64,000 nucleotides of DNA. Source: Candidatus Pseudobacter hemicellulosilyticus. Its GTDB lineage: Bacteria; Bacteroidota; Bacteroidia; Chitinophagales; Chitinophagaceae. Under the pieces are notes generated by a model, which saw only the letters and a list, made by a program, of their open reading frames with translations, was not told where the DNA came from and searched no databases. Where the stretch lies: the NCBI GenBank assembly GCA_029202545.1, contig CP119311.1, positions 62,001 through 126,000 of the forward strand. The letters are read 5' to 3'. The translations under genes were made by a program, and so were the position numbers. Of the stretch, positions 43,098 through 51,390 are shown piece after piece (positions within the stretch are counted from its first letter, which is position 1; each line of letters opens with the position of its first letter).

Positions 43098-43595
43098 TCA
43101 GAATTTTTTATATTGTTCGGGATCAAGCGCAGCGGGCGCCCAGTTCTGAAAAAAGGTCATGACCCTTCTTTTATCATAGCCCTTGCCTTCTTCCAGCAGA
43201 CCGGAATCCTGGGTATGCAGTCTTTTGCCATTGGCATCCAGCACTACAAAAACAGGGAACCCGAAACGTTGCGGGTAATCAAACCGTTTCAGCAGGTCCT
43301 TGTTATAATTCTCCTTGCTGTAGTTCAGGTGGTAAACAATATAATTGGCCTTGATGAGGCTGTCAATCTGCTTATCCTCTGTAGAAAATACATTGAACCG
43401 GGCGCACCAGACGCACCAGTTGCCGCCTATCTGTACAAACACATGTTTTTTGGCGGCCTTGGCTTCTTTGATGGCCTTTTCCAGTTCCACTTCCGCATTG
43501 GCGGTGGGGTTATACAATTTAAAACTGGCCATATCCTGTGCGGAGGCCGCCAGTGTGCAGCCGGCCAGCAGGATGCTGAAAAGGAATTGCTTCAT
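43098..43595 (-). CDS. Secreted thioredoxin-family protein
   Basis: Protein of 165 residues with a signal peptide (MKQFLFSILLAGCTLAASAQ) and a thioredoxin fold. The redox-type motif is WCVWC in VFVQIGGNWCVWCARFNVF, and the cis-Pro region is FGFPVFVVLDANGKRL. Similar periplasmic proteins reduce or oxidise client thiols, and some belong to cytochrome maturation or DUF255-like groups. Promoter control may involve the 16-bp palindrome 45 nt upstream. Confidence 0.9.
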   Translation of the reverse strand: MKQFLFSILLAGCTLAASAQDMASFKLYNPTANAEVELEKAIKEAKAAKKHVFVQIGGNWCVWCARFNVFSTEDKQIDSLIKANYIVYHLNYSKENYNKDLLKRFDYPQRFGFPVFVVLDANGKRLHTQDSGLLEEGKGYDKRRVMTFFQNWAPAALDPEQYKKF

Positions 43596-43639
43596 TGATC
43601 GCTTGATTTTTATAATAATGAACTAACTGATCTTTTTCT

Positions 43640-43655
43640 TTTGGTTCGAACCAAA
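43640..43655. promoter_or_regulatory. Perfect 16-bp palindrome, candidate operator
   Basis: TTTGGTTCGAACCAAA is fully self-complementary and lies 45 nt upstream of the thioredoxin-like gene, in the 96-nt gap after the C1 peptidase. No T-run follows on either strand within a few bases, so an operator is more likely than a terminator. The regulator is unknown. Confidence 0.5.
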
Positions 43656-43691
43656 TTATATCCTGATTAACAGCTGGCGGGCTGAAACAGT

Positions 43692-45275
43692 TTACTTGCT
43701 GATCTCCACAATGGCGGCGGCCAGCTGATCATTTTGCCCGCCTGTAAATTCAATGGTCCCTTTGCTGGTGGTCCGGAACTGCAGGTTAGTGGCCAGTTTA
43801 CCGGCAAAGGCTGCATTCAGGCGGCTGGCATAATCAGTCTGCGGGTTGCGGCTGATCTGCTTATTGACCGCATACCAGTCAATGGGCTCCCGGCTTACCA
43901 CCAGCCCTATAACATCCCGGTTGCCGATGCTGTCCGGCGTCATGCTCTTGTCCTTGGGGAAGAGCCTGTACCCGGTGATGCCGCAGAAAGGGGAATATTT
44001 TGTCCGGGTGGGATCACTGGCATCGGGGTAAGGGAACAGCGGGTAACTGGTACCGTCCGTTTCTTTACCAAAGACGTATACATAACATTCGGTGCTGTTC
44101 TTCACTTCCATTTTAAAACGCGTGCCGGCGGGAACGGTGGCGCTTGTCTCAAAGATATTCCTGTTACCGCCCCTGAGGGGAATATAGCCACGGGGCACCA
44201 TTTTATTGCCTTCCTGCTGCACCTGTACCAGGCCCAGCTCCACTGCAAAGGGTTTGGGAGCGCTGCCCATAGGTTCCAGGCCATAGGCTTCGCGTACAAA
44301 ATACTTGAAATCAGCGTAGCGAACCCAGGCAAAACCATTGTTACCCCATTGGGGTCCCCAGCTGTTCATGATCAGGAAGGCGCCGCCATATTGTTTATCG
44401 TTATAGCCTACCACGCACATGGCATGGCCGCCGAACTGGAGCATGCGGTCGTCCCCGGAAGCGGGTTCCCAGAGGTCTTTCCCCATCATATCCTGCATAA
44501 AGCTTTGTCCTACCATCATACCGATCACTACGGGAGCGCCCTGGGAAAGGTTCTCTCTGATAGCGCGCAGGTCAATGGCATCGTTGCGGTCGCCCAGGGA
44601 GAGCCGGTTGAAGCCCCGCATCCGGTTGGCCTGGGCTTCACGGATCAGGGACTGGTCCGGCTGTCGGGCGCAGTCCTGGTCGGTGTAGGGGAACTGATCA
44701 TAAGGTACCGCACCCTGTTTGGTCATATACTCCATGGCACGGATGATATAGGAACCCTGGCAGCCATCCAGGCCGATCTGGTTATAGAGAAAGGCGGGAC
44801 TGAATTTGACCTGCTCACCGGCATTGCCGGTACGGGCAGCTTCCACAATACTGCGTGCCGCATAGGCGCTGCTCCAGGCCACGCAACTACCCTGTTCACC
44901 CTGGTTGCCGGGGATGGGCGCAAAGCGTTGCAGGCTGGCCGCTTCAGGCAGGGGATTTTTAGTATCGTCATCAGCCAGGGGCTCATAGATACTGGCCCGC
45001 TCAAATTGCCTGGGGTCCAGGAAGCCACCGGTAGCCAGGCCCGACAGCTGGCTGAGGCTGCTGATATTACAGCCGCCCCGGCCCAGGAAAAAATAGCCTG
45101 CCACCGCCAGTACCAGCAGTACCAGGATACCCTTGCCCCTGAAGAGTCCGAATAACAAAGGCAGCAGGTTGAAAAGACCACCGCCTCCCCCGCCGCCGGG
45201 GAAATTGGAGCGGCCACCGCCACCCCGGTTGCTTTCCTGCGGATCCTGTGGATCGTCCGTCATTCTGATTGGCAT
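43692..45275 (-). CDS. Membrane-anchored C1 (papain-like) peptidase with DUF4384-like C-terminus
   Basis: Protein of 527 residues from ATG 45275 (a second ATG lies at 45263). A short acidic head and glycine-rich linker (GGGGRSNFPGGGGGGG, about 18-33) precede one membrane helix (about 48-66, KGILVLLVLAVAGYFFLGRG). The papain-like domain follows: oxyanion Gln and catalytic Cys in NQGEQGSCVAWSSAYAARS (Cys131), His in FGGHAMCVVGYND and Asn in IMNSWGPQWGNNGFAWV. The C-terminal 200 residues (PAGTRFKMEVKNSTECYVYV, LFPYPDASDPTRTKYSPFCG) resemble DUF4384-type domains. The protease is probably periplasmic; its targets are unknown. Confidence 0.92.
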   Translation of the reverse strand: MPIRMTDDPQDPQESNRGGGGRSNFPGGGGGGGLFNLLPLLFGLFRGKGILVLLVLAVAGYFFLGRGGCNISSLSQLSGLATGGFLDPRQFERASIYEPLADDDTKNPLPEAASLQRFAPIPGNQGEQGSCVAWSSAYAARSIVEAARTGNAGEQVKFSPAFLYNQIGLDGCQGSYIIRAMEYMTKQGAVPYDQFPYTDQDCARQPDQSLIREAQANRMRGFNRLSLGDRNDAIDLRAIRENLSQGAPVVIGMMVGQSFMQDMMGKDLWEPASGDDRMLQFGGHAMCVVGYNDKQYGGAFLIMNSWGPQWGNNGFAWVRYADFKYFVREAYGLEPMGSAPKPFAVELGLVQVQQEGNKMVPRGYIPLRGGNRNIFETSATVPAGTRFKMEVKNSTECYVYVFGKETDGTSYPLFPYPDASDPTRTKYSPFCGITGYRLFPKDKSMTPDSIGNRDVIGLVVSREPIDWYAVNKQISRNPQTDYASRLNAAFAGKLATNLQFRTTSKGTIEFTGGQNDQLAAAIVEISK

Positions 45276-45412
45276 ATCCCGCTGAATTTGGTTGTAAACT
45301 AAATATAGGGAGAATTTGGGTAATACCCTTTTCCGGGTTGCTCCTATTCCGGGCAGGCGCCAGGAACGGCTATGGTAAGGATGGGGCAACCCTGCTGGCC
45401 ATTTCTTTATCG

Positions 45413-45496
45413 GTATTCCCTTTGCACTCATCGGTGTATCCTATGCGCTAAGCGGAGTATCCTTTGGCTTAAAAGGAATATCCTTTGCGGTAACAG
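45413..45496. repeat. Four imperfect 21-bp tandem repeats
   Basis: Units begin at 45413, 45434, 45455 and 45476. The shared core on the plus strand is GGnrTATCCTwTGCnnT, with unit 1 most diverged. The period equals seven codons: on the plus strand it reads G-(V/I)-(S/P)-(F/Y)-(A/G)-(L/V)-x repeated, with no start codon; on the minus strand a KD(T/I)P-type heptapeptide repeat is broken by TAG. The 21-bp spacing also equals two helical turns. It is either a degenerate minisatellite or an array of protein-binding sites. Confidence 0.75.
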
Positions 45497-45517
45497 GCTG
45501 GTGTAAGGAAGACAAAA

Positions 45518-45548
45518 AAAGAGCCGCACCAAACCCTAGTGCAGCTCT
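45518..45548 (-). terminator. Strong minus-strand terminator after a short transcription unit
   Basis: Stem AAGAGC.GCAC / GTGC.GCTCTT with one mismatched position, followed by eight T on the minus strand. It lies 29 nt past the stop of the candidate small peptide gene. Confidence 0.8.
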
Positions 45549-45576
45549 TATTGAAAACCCAGCAGTAAAGAAGTTG

Positions 45577-45657
45577 TTACCCGCAACTGAAAACATCTAC
45601 GGGGAAAGCATATTCGCGGATTGCGCTCCCTGGATATTTTTTATTGACGGATACCAT
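45577..45657 (-). CDS. Candidate 26-residue peptide gene
   Basis: ATG at 45657, TAA at 45577-45579. The peptide begins MVSVNKKYPG and ends FPVDVFSCG. It is bracketed by the lysA terminator upstream and its own strong terminator 29 nt downstream, so it forms a separate transcription unit of roughly 150-200 nt. On the minus strand TTTTTG and TATTTATA, separated by 18 nt, precede it as possible -33/-7 elements. I do not recognise the peptide. A non-coding RNA in the same unit is the alternative. Confidence 0.4.
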   Translation of the reverse strand: MVSVNKKYPGSAIREYAFPVDVFSCG

Positions 45658-45770
45658 TTTCGTGCCGGCTTATAAATAAGAGCAGCAACCGAAAAACAAA
45701 AATCTGATTCGGGGAAAAAATGATCCTATCCGAGTAACGCCTAATAGACGCTTACAGGGCATGCCTGCCA

Positions 45771-45807
45771 GCAAAAAAAAATCCTTCCACATTATTACGG
45801 GAAGGAT
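45771..45807 (-). terminator. lysA terminator
   Basis: Stem ATCCTTCC / GGAAGGAT with an 11-nt loop, followed on the minus strand by a nine-T run, 165 nt past the lysA stop. Confidence 0.85.
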
Positions 45808-45971
45808 CAGCGTTATATTATAAAGCAAGGGCTGTTCCAGCAAAAGACCTGCCCCGGGACGCTGTTCTGATGGGTAGCGTGGCAGGTACTGTTAACGCAA
45901 AGAGAGTATAAAAACAGTATTTCCAGCATCTTCAGTTTAACTGGCTGCAATAATCTTGATCCTGCTCAATT

Positions 45972-47183
45972 TTACAACACTTCGATCTGGTTACGCAGCA
46001 GGTCTTTAAACTCATCTCGTTTGCGGATCAGGTGCGCCTGCCCGTTAATGACCATTACTTCGGCAGGTTTGAAGCGGGAATTGAAATTGGAGGACATTTC
46101 AAAACCATAGGCGCCGGCATTGTGGAATACCAGGTAATCGCCTTCCCGTACTTCAGGCAGGGGGCGGTCCCAGGCGAAGGTATCTGTTTCACAGATATTG
46201 CCTACAATGGCATAGTTCTTTACAGGTCCTTCCGGGTTACTGATATTGCTGATCTGGTGGTAGGAGTCGTAGAACATGGGGCGGATGAGGTGATTGAAGC
46301 CGCTGTTCACGCTGACAAAGCTGGCAGCGCTGGTTTCCTTCATGACATTCACCTGGGTAACCAGGTAGCCGCATTCGCTGACCAGGAACTTACCCGGTTC
46401 AAACCAGACCTGCAGGGGCCGGCCGCCGGGATTGGGATGACTGGCAAAAGCCTCGCTCACTTTCCGGGCCAGCAGCTCAATATCAGTTTCCACATCTCCC
46501 TCTTTGTAAGGCACTTTGAAACCGCCGCCCAGGTCAATAAACTCCAGGTCTTTGAAATGGGGCACTATATCAAACAGTACCTCTATGCCTTTTACAAATA
46601 CCTCTACATCCTTGATCTCGCTACCGGTATGGATATGGAGATCGCTGATGCGGATATTGTACTGGTTAACAATGCGCAGGATCTCCTGCACCTGGTCTAC
46701 CGGGATTCCGAACTTGCTTTTCTCATGACCGGTGGAGATCTTGAGGTTACCGCCGGCCATGATATTGGGGCGCAGGCGCAGGCCAACGGGGTAGCTGTTG
46801 CCATAGGCGGCACCAAACTTTTCCAGGTTGGACAGGCTGTCAATATTGATGATCACGCCCAGCTCCCGGGCTTCCTTTATTTCTTCAAAAGCAATCCCAT
46901 TGGAGGTATACAGGACCCGTGCAGGCGGGAAACCGGCATGAAGGGCCAGTTTCACCTCATTGATAGAGCTGCAGTCCACATTGGCGCCCAGGGACAGCAT
47001 ATATTTCAGGACATTGATATTGGTGAGCGCCTTACAGGCGTAGAAAAACAGGGTATTGGTATTCCGGAAAGCGGTGGTCAGCTTTTCGTATTGAGCTTTA
47101 ATGGTATCGGCATTATACACGTACAGGGGAGTACCGTATTCAGCAGCCAGTTGGTTCAGTTGCGCTTGGGAAAGTTGTGCCAT
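45972..47183 (-). CDS. lysA: Diaminopimelate decarboxylase
   Basis: PLP enzyme of fold type III converting meso-diaminopimelate to L-lysine, 403 residues. PLP lysine is in LFFYACKALTNINVL, the diaminopimelate/ornithine decarboxylase glycine loop in FIDLGGGFKVPY, QVWFEPGKFLVSECG follows, and the second active-site block is GNICETDTFAWDRPLPEV with NAGAYGFEMSSNFNSR near the end. Length and motifs are complete. It stands alone with its own terminator; the next upstream gene is 91 nt away. Confidence 0.96.
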   Translation of the reverse strand: MAQLSQAQLNQLAAEYGTPLYVYNADTIKAQYEKLTTAFRNTNTLFFYACKALTNINVLKYMLSLGANVDCSSINEVKLALHAGFPPARVLYTSNGIAFEEIKEARELGVIINIDSLSNLEKFGAAYGNSYPVGLRLRPNIMAGGNLKISTGHEKSKFGIPVDQVQEILRIVNQYNIRISDLHIHTGSEIKDVEVFVKGIEVLFDIVPHFKDLEFIDLGGGFKVPYKEGDVETDIELLARKVSEAFASHPNPGGRPLQVWFEPGKFLVSECGYLVTQVNVMKETSAASFVSVNSGFNHLIRPMFYDSYHQISNISNPEGPVKNYAIVGNICETDTFAWDRPLPEVREGDYLVFHNAGAYGFEMSSNFNSRFKPAEVMVINGQAHLIRKRDEFKDLLRNQIEVL

Positions 47184-47273
47184 AAGCCGCGAAGATAGGG
47201 CAAAATAAAAACTGCTGCAACGGGGGTGGCGGCAGTTTATGCGTTAGGTGGGGAGCTTGTGTCGGCCACGGTG

Positions 47274-47681
47274 TCATTTTAAGCGATTGCTGCAACAATC
47301 CTTCGATCTTAATTTTAGCCTAAAATCACTTAACCTAATGAAATAACGTTTTTTTCTGAAGGAATAGTAAACATCACCTTTCAGGGTATACACATAACAG
47401 ATTGCGCAGACACCAACCTGCTGCTCAAATGCCTGCTCCTGTGTTTCACTTATAAACTCGATATCAATATCTTTCCCTGATAATCTTTCAGCTGGCGGGG
47501 ATAGCACATTCCTGACCTGGTACTGCGGCGTGCAATCGCCACAGGCATATCCCATGTAAGCACATTGGACTGTTATCTCTTTTTCAATTCTATACCTGGC
47601 AAACAGGAAAAAGCAGGCTAGACCAATAACAACTGCCGGCAGCAACAACCAAAACCAATAGCCGGATCTTATATTTCCCAT
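47274..47681 (-). CDS. Cys-rich single-pass membrane protein, function unknown
   Basis: Protein of 135 residues with one N-terminal membrane helix (YWFWLLLPAVVIGLACFFLF). The rest is a soluble domain with seven further Cys, arranged as CAYMGYACGDC, CAIC and CC. The spacing suggests disulfides or metal binding outside the cytoplasm. No family is recognised. Lower GC content than its neighbours suggests recent gain or an orphan gene. Confidence 0.6.
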   Translation of the reverse strand: MGNIRSGYWFWLLLPAVVIGLACFFLFARYRIEKEITVQCAYMGYACGDCTPQYQVRNVLSPPAERLSGKDIDIEFISETQEQAFEQQVGVCAICYVYTLKGDVYYSFRKKRYFIRLSDFRLKLRSKDCCSNRLK

Positions 47682-47730
47682 ACAAATGCATTGTTATAGA
47701 ATGGGGTTGTCCTTAGAAAATCAGCCCGAC

Positions 47731-47759
47731 AAAAAAAAGAGGTTGCAAAATGCAACCTC
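47731..47759 (-). terminator. scpB terminator
   Basis: Stem GAGGTTGC / GCAACCTC around AAAAT, then eight T on the minus strand, 30 nt past the scpB stop. Confidence 0.88.
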
Positions 47760-47788
47760 CCGAGTTATTTATTAAAGTATCATATGAA

Positions 47789-49075
47789 TCAGTTTTTGTC
47801 AGTCTTTCCGGCAGGATCCTCGTCGTCGTCGTTGCCTTCCTGATCGTCAGTATCTTCTTCGTCCCCATCTTCGTCTTCCTCGTCTTCGTCCTCATTCTCA
47901 TCATCTTCCTCAAGGTCATCTTCGTCTGATTCTTCTTCGGCACTATCCTCCTCTTCGTTAGCTTCTTCATCTTCGTCTGATCCCTCTTCATCATCTTCTT
48001 CACCGTCCTCATCCTCACTATCGTCCTCATCTTCCTCGTCAAGATCCTCATCGTCTTCTTCGTCTGTTTCTTCCTCTTCCTCACTATCCTCACCATCCTC
48101 GTCGTCACCATCATCATCGTCATTATCTTCTTCCTCTTGTTCTTCCTCCCCGCCATCGTCTGCTACGTCCTCGTCATCATCCTCCTGCTCCCCATCTTCT
48201 TCAGTCCCCTCTTCGTCACTATCCTCTTCAGTATCGTTCTCTTCTTCGTCCCCAATTATTTCTTCTCCTTCCGGATCTTCAACGTATTCCTCTTCTGTTA
48301 TTTCAACTTCCTGGATAATGATATCCACGCCTTCTTCCGTTGCGGCTTCCTCCAGCGTTTCATCTTCGCTGATCTCGCGGGCCCAGTCGCTGGCTTCCTG
48401 TTCCCCCTCAGTTTCCACCAGTTCACCATTCTCGCCCACAATCATGGGTAATCCTTCTTCTGCGGCGGGCAGGTCTTCTACGGGATTGGCATTGCCTTCA
48501 TTCACGATGGTGGCGTTGACCATGGTTTCGTCAAACACCTCTTTCAGCTTGGGCAGGTCTTCCGGGCTGTTGATCCCGAAATAGTCCATGAAATTCTTGG
48601 AAGTGGCGTATACCAGGGGGTGACCAGGCAGGGCTTCATTGCGGCCCGTGATCACGATCAGTTCTTTTTCCAGCAGTTTCTGGATGGCATAATCGCTGCT
48701 CACGCCGCGGATAGCCTCTATCTCTGCTTTGGTAACAGGCTGCTTGTAGGCTACAATGGACAGGGTTTCCAGGGCGGCCGTAGAGAGGCGCTTCAGGAAT
48801 TTGTCGCCATTGAGCTGGGCAACCGTTTTATGGTAATCTCTTTTAGTAAGGAATTGCCAGCCGCCGCCGCTCTCCCGTACTTCAAAAGGGTAGAACTCGG
48901 CGCTGTATTTTTCCACGATACCCTCCAGGGAGGTTTCCACCTGGTCCAGGACGATCTTATCTTCCATAAACCCAAACGCGTTGTTGATCAGCTCCGTGAT
49001 CTCCATAGAGGTCAACGGTTTTTCACTGGCGAAGATCAACGCTTCGATATGCGGTATAAGATTGCCTATTTCCAT
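47789..49075 (-). CDS. scpB: SMC-Scp complex subunit ScpB with a long acidic C-terminal tail
   Basis: Chromosome-segregation protein that joins ScpA and SMC. Residues 1-185 are the normal tandem winged-helix ScpB (HIEALIFASEKPLTSMEITE, LKRLSTAALETLSIVAYKQP, AEIEAIRGVSSDYAIQKLLE, GRNEALPGHPLVYATSKNFM). Most ScpB proteins end near residue 200, but this one continues to 428 with a tail that is almost all Glu and Asp from about residue 230, encoded by a GA-rich low-complexity stretch (about 47830-48390). The tail should be disordered and strongly negative and might mimic DNA or bind basic partners. The gene lies 42 nt downstream of atpG. Confidence 0.94.
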   Translation of the reverse strand: MEIGNLIPHIEALIFASEKPLTSMEITELINNAFGFMEDKIVLDQVETSLEGIVEKYSAEFYPFEVRESGGGWQFLTKRDYHKTVAQLNGDKFLKRLSTAALETLSIVAYKQPVTKAEIEAIRGVSSDYAIQKLLEKELIVITGRNEALPGHPLVYATSKNFMDYFGINSPEDLPKLKEVFDETMVNATIVNEGNANPVEDLPAAEEGLPMIVGENGELVETEGEQEASDWAREISEDETLEEAATEEGVDIIIQEVEITEEEYVEDPEGEEIIGDEEENDTEEDSDEEGTEEDGEQEDDDEDVADDGGEEEQEEEDNDDDDGDDEDGEDSEEEEETDEEDDEDLDEEDEDDSEDEDGEEDDEEGSDEDEEANEEEDSAEEESDEDDLEEDDENEDEDEEDEDGDEEDTDDQEGNDDDEDPAGKTDKN

Positions 49076-49117
49076 TTGTTGATGGGAGGTTGGAAATTAA
49101 ATATATGGAAAATTAGT

Positions 49118-50002
49118 TTATCCCTGCAAGGCCGCCGCACCGCTCACGATCTCTGTCAGCTCGGTAGTGATAGCCGCCTGGCGGGCACGGTTGTAGGAGA
49201 TCTTGAGGCTGCGCAACATTTCGTTGGCATTTTCAGTGGCCTTGTCCATGGCAGTCATCCGGGCTCCATGCTCAGAAGCGTGGGCATCCAGTACAGCCTT
49301 GAACAGCTGGGTATTGAGGATCTTGGGCATCAGCTCCGCGATCAGCTCATTCTTGGAAGGCTCGAAAATGAAATCGACTTTCTTGTTGCTGCCTTCTTTC
49401 TTTTCCACTTTAGGGATGGGGAGGAAACGTTCAATGGTGAACTTCTGCGTGGCTGCGTTCCTGAACTCGCTGTAGATGAGTTCCACCACGTCATACTCTT
49501 TGGCTTCGAAAGCTTTTACAGCAGCCTGGGCGCAGGACTGTACCCCTTCAAAGCTCAGGCGATGGAAAATATCTTTATAGGTTTCGTTGGCATTGAACCT
49601 GTTCTTGGCAAAATGCTCAAATCCTTTTTTACCAATGTTCCAGATATGCACATTGCCTTTGGCAAACTGGGCTGCATATTTTTCGCGGATCAGCTGGCGG
49701 GTCAGTTTAATGATGTTGGCATTGTACGCACCACAGAGACCGCGGTCACTGGTGATCACAATCAGCAGTACTTTTTCCACGGGGCGCTCCACAGCCAGGT
49801 TCATTCCCATATCCCCTTCCGTATTGCTGGCGATATTACTCAGCACTTCCTGCAGCTTCCGGCTATAGGGGCGCATCTGCACAATGGCGTCCTGGGCCTT
49901 TCTTAATTTAGCCGCACTGACCATTTTCATGGCCTTGGTGATCTGCTGGGTGTTCTGTACTGATTTGATCCTGTTACGTACTTCTTTTAACTGGCCTGCC
50001 AT
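49118..50002 (-). CDS. atpG: ATP synthase F1 subunit gamma
   Basis: Central-stalk subunit of the F1 ATPase, 294 residues from ATG 50002 (MAGQLKEVRNRIKSVQNTQQ). Family blocks: ITKAMKMVSAAKLRKAQ, VITSDRGLCGAYN and the C-terminal SLKISYNRARQAAITTELTE. A longer upstream frame is rejected because the conserved N-terminus begins at 50002. The usual neighbours atpA and atpH are not next to it; the upstream gene is the divergent surE, and scpB follows. Confidence 0.96.
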   Translation of the reverse strand: MAGQLKEVRNRIKSVQNTQQITKAMKMVSAAKLRKAQDAIVQMRPYSRKLQEVLSNIASNTEGDMGMNLAVERPVEKVLLIVITSDRGLCGAYNANIIKLTRQLIREKYAAQFAKGNVHIWNIGKKGFEHFAKNRFNANETYKDIFHRLSFEGVQSCAQAAVKAFEAKEYDVVELIYSEFRNAATQKFTIERFLPIPKVEKKEGSNKKVDFIFEPSKNELIAELMPKILNTQLFKAVLDAHASEHGARMTAMDKATENANEMLRSLKISYNRARQAAITTELTEIVSGAAALQG

Positions 50003-50263
50003 ATGGGAGGGTTGATGGTTTATTAAGCTTACAAGCCGGGAGCCGGACAAAGGCCCACCTCGCCAACTTCTAAATCGGCGGCGAAGGTAGCGCAAAGCAG
50101 GGATAATTCCAGTAGGCTGTGGAAAAAACCGGTTTTTACGGGGAAAGCGGGCGCCCCCTGCCCTTCCCGCCTTGCCGGACCGCTCCAACAGGGGGAATTT
50201 TATCCCTAATACCGTTTGGTCGAGTAGGTTAGCTCAGAAAAAAGCAGCATTTTTGTTGTCCAT

Positions 50264-51055
50264 ATGAGTACACAGCCAGCCGAGCAGGACAAACCAGTGA
50301 TCCTGGTCACCAATGACGATGGGATCAGCGCCCCCGGTATCCACAACCTGGTGGAAGCCGTCAAAGACCTGGGAAAGATCGTAGTGGTAGCACCCGATAA
50401 GCCCCAGTCGGGCATGGGTCATGCCATTACCATCGGCCAGCCCCTGCGCCTCCATCCCATGCCCGGCTTTGATGGTATAGAAGCCTACCAGTGCTCCGGC
50501 ACCCCGGTAGACTGCGTCAAGCTGGCGGTGGACAAGATCCTGCACCGCAAACCCGATCTCTGCCTCAGCGGTATCAACCATGGCGCCAACCATTCCATCA
50601 ATGTCATTTACTCCGGCACCATGTCCGCCGCCGTGGAAGCAGCCATCGAAAGCATCCCCTCCGTAGGATTCTCCCTGCTGGACTATAGCATAGAAGCAGA
50701 TTTCACCGCCGCCCGGCAATATGCCCGGCTCATTGTGGAACAACTGCTCCAGAATACGCCCGACCGGCATATGATCCTCAATGTGAACATCCCGGCCGTA
50801 CCCCCGGAACTGATCAAGGGCCTCCGCATCTGCCGGCAGGCCTATGCCAAGTATGAAGAGGATTTCCTGGAAAGACAAGACCCTACCGGCCGTAATTATT
50901 ACTGGCTCACCGGCCAGTTCGTGAATTTTGACGAAGGGACAGATACCGATGTATGGGCCCTGGAGAATAACTATGTGAGCGTAGTGCCCGTACAGTTTGA
51001 CCTCACGAATTACGTGCTGAAGGAAAAGCTCGAAAAAATGTGGAAACAACAATAA
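50264..51055 (+). CDS. surE: 5'/3'-nucleotidase SurE
   Basis: Metal-dependent nucleoside monophosphate phosphatase, 263 residues. Metal-site Asp pair is in LVTNDDGISAPGI, followed by VVAPDKPQSGMGHAIT, CSGTPVDCVKLAVD and the Asn-rich ligand loop SGINHGANHSINVIYSGTMS. The stop overlaps the next ATG by one base (TAATG). It forms an operon with a small membrane protein and lpxB. Confidence 0.95.
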   Translation: MSTQPAEQDKPVILVTNDDGISAPGIHNLVEAVKDLGKIVVVAPDKPQSGMGHAITIGQPLRLHPMPGFDGIEAYQCSGTPVDCVKLAVDKILHRKPDLCLSGINHGANHSINVIYSGTMSAAVEAAIESIPSVGFSLLDYSIEADFTAARQYARLIVEQLLQNTPDRHMILNVNIPAVPPELIKGLRICRQAYAKYEEDFLERQDPTGRNYYWLTGQFVNFDEGTDTDVWALENNYVSVVPVQFDLTNYVLKEKLEKMWKQQ

Positions 51056-51351
51056 TGTTCAAGAAAGACAACCTCCGCTTTGGCCTGTTGCTCGGCCTGC
51101 TGGCTCCTATCTTAAGCCTTGTCATCTATTATTTCGTAAAATTCTATCCCACTTTTTCCGTGGGCGATTTCTTTTCCTTTGTAGGCGCCAATAAACGGCA
51201 GATCACGGCTATCAGCCTGCCCTGCCTGATCCTCAATATCGCCCTGTTCACTTTTTATACCAATACCAGGCGCCACCAGACCGCCCGCGGCATCTTTGTG
51301 GTGACCCTGATCATTGCCATCGGGGCGCTGATACTCAAATTAATTCTCTGA
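51055..51351 (+). CDS. Small membrane protein between surE and lpxB
   Basis: Protein of 98 residues with three predicted membrane helices (FGLLLGLLAPILSLVIYYFV, AISLPCLILNIALFTFYTNT, IFVVTLIIAIGALILKLIL). ATG 51055 overlaps the surE stop, which suggests coupling. No family is recognised; its position suggests an envelope-related role. Confidence 0.75.
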   Translation: MFKKDNLRFGLLLGLLAPILSLVIYYFVKFYPTFSVGDFFSFVGANKRQITAISLPCLILNIALFTFYTNTRRHQTARGIFVVTLIIAIGALILKLIL

Positions 51352-51390
51352 GCTTTACCGTACTTTGCAGCCTAAACAATCTTTCTCCGC

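Larger units (their letters stand above)
45276..45971. other. 700-nt region between the C1 peptidase and lysA
   Basis: Contents: the C1 peptidase promoter region, a four-unit 21-bp tandem repeat (45413-45496), two minus-strand terminators (45518-45548 and 45771-45807) and, between them, a candidate 26-residue peptide gene (45577-45657). Nothing else is recognised. Confidence 0.6.

Noticed and set aside
45276..45431. N-terminal extension of the C1 peptidase
   Set aside because: The extra 52 residues begin inside the 21-bp repeat and cross the probable promoter region; ATG 45275 gives a normal acidic head and linker.
50003..50188. N-terminal extension of AtpG
   Set aside because: The conserved gamma-subunit N-terminus begins exactly at 50002; the extension is low-complexity intergenic sequence.
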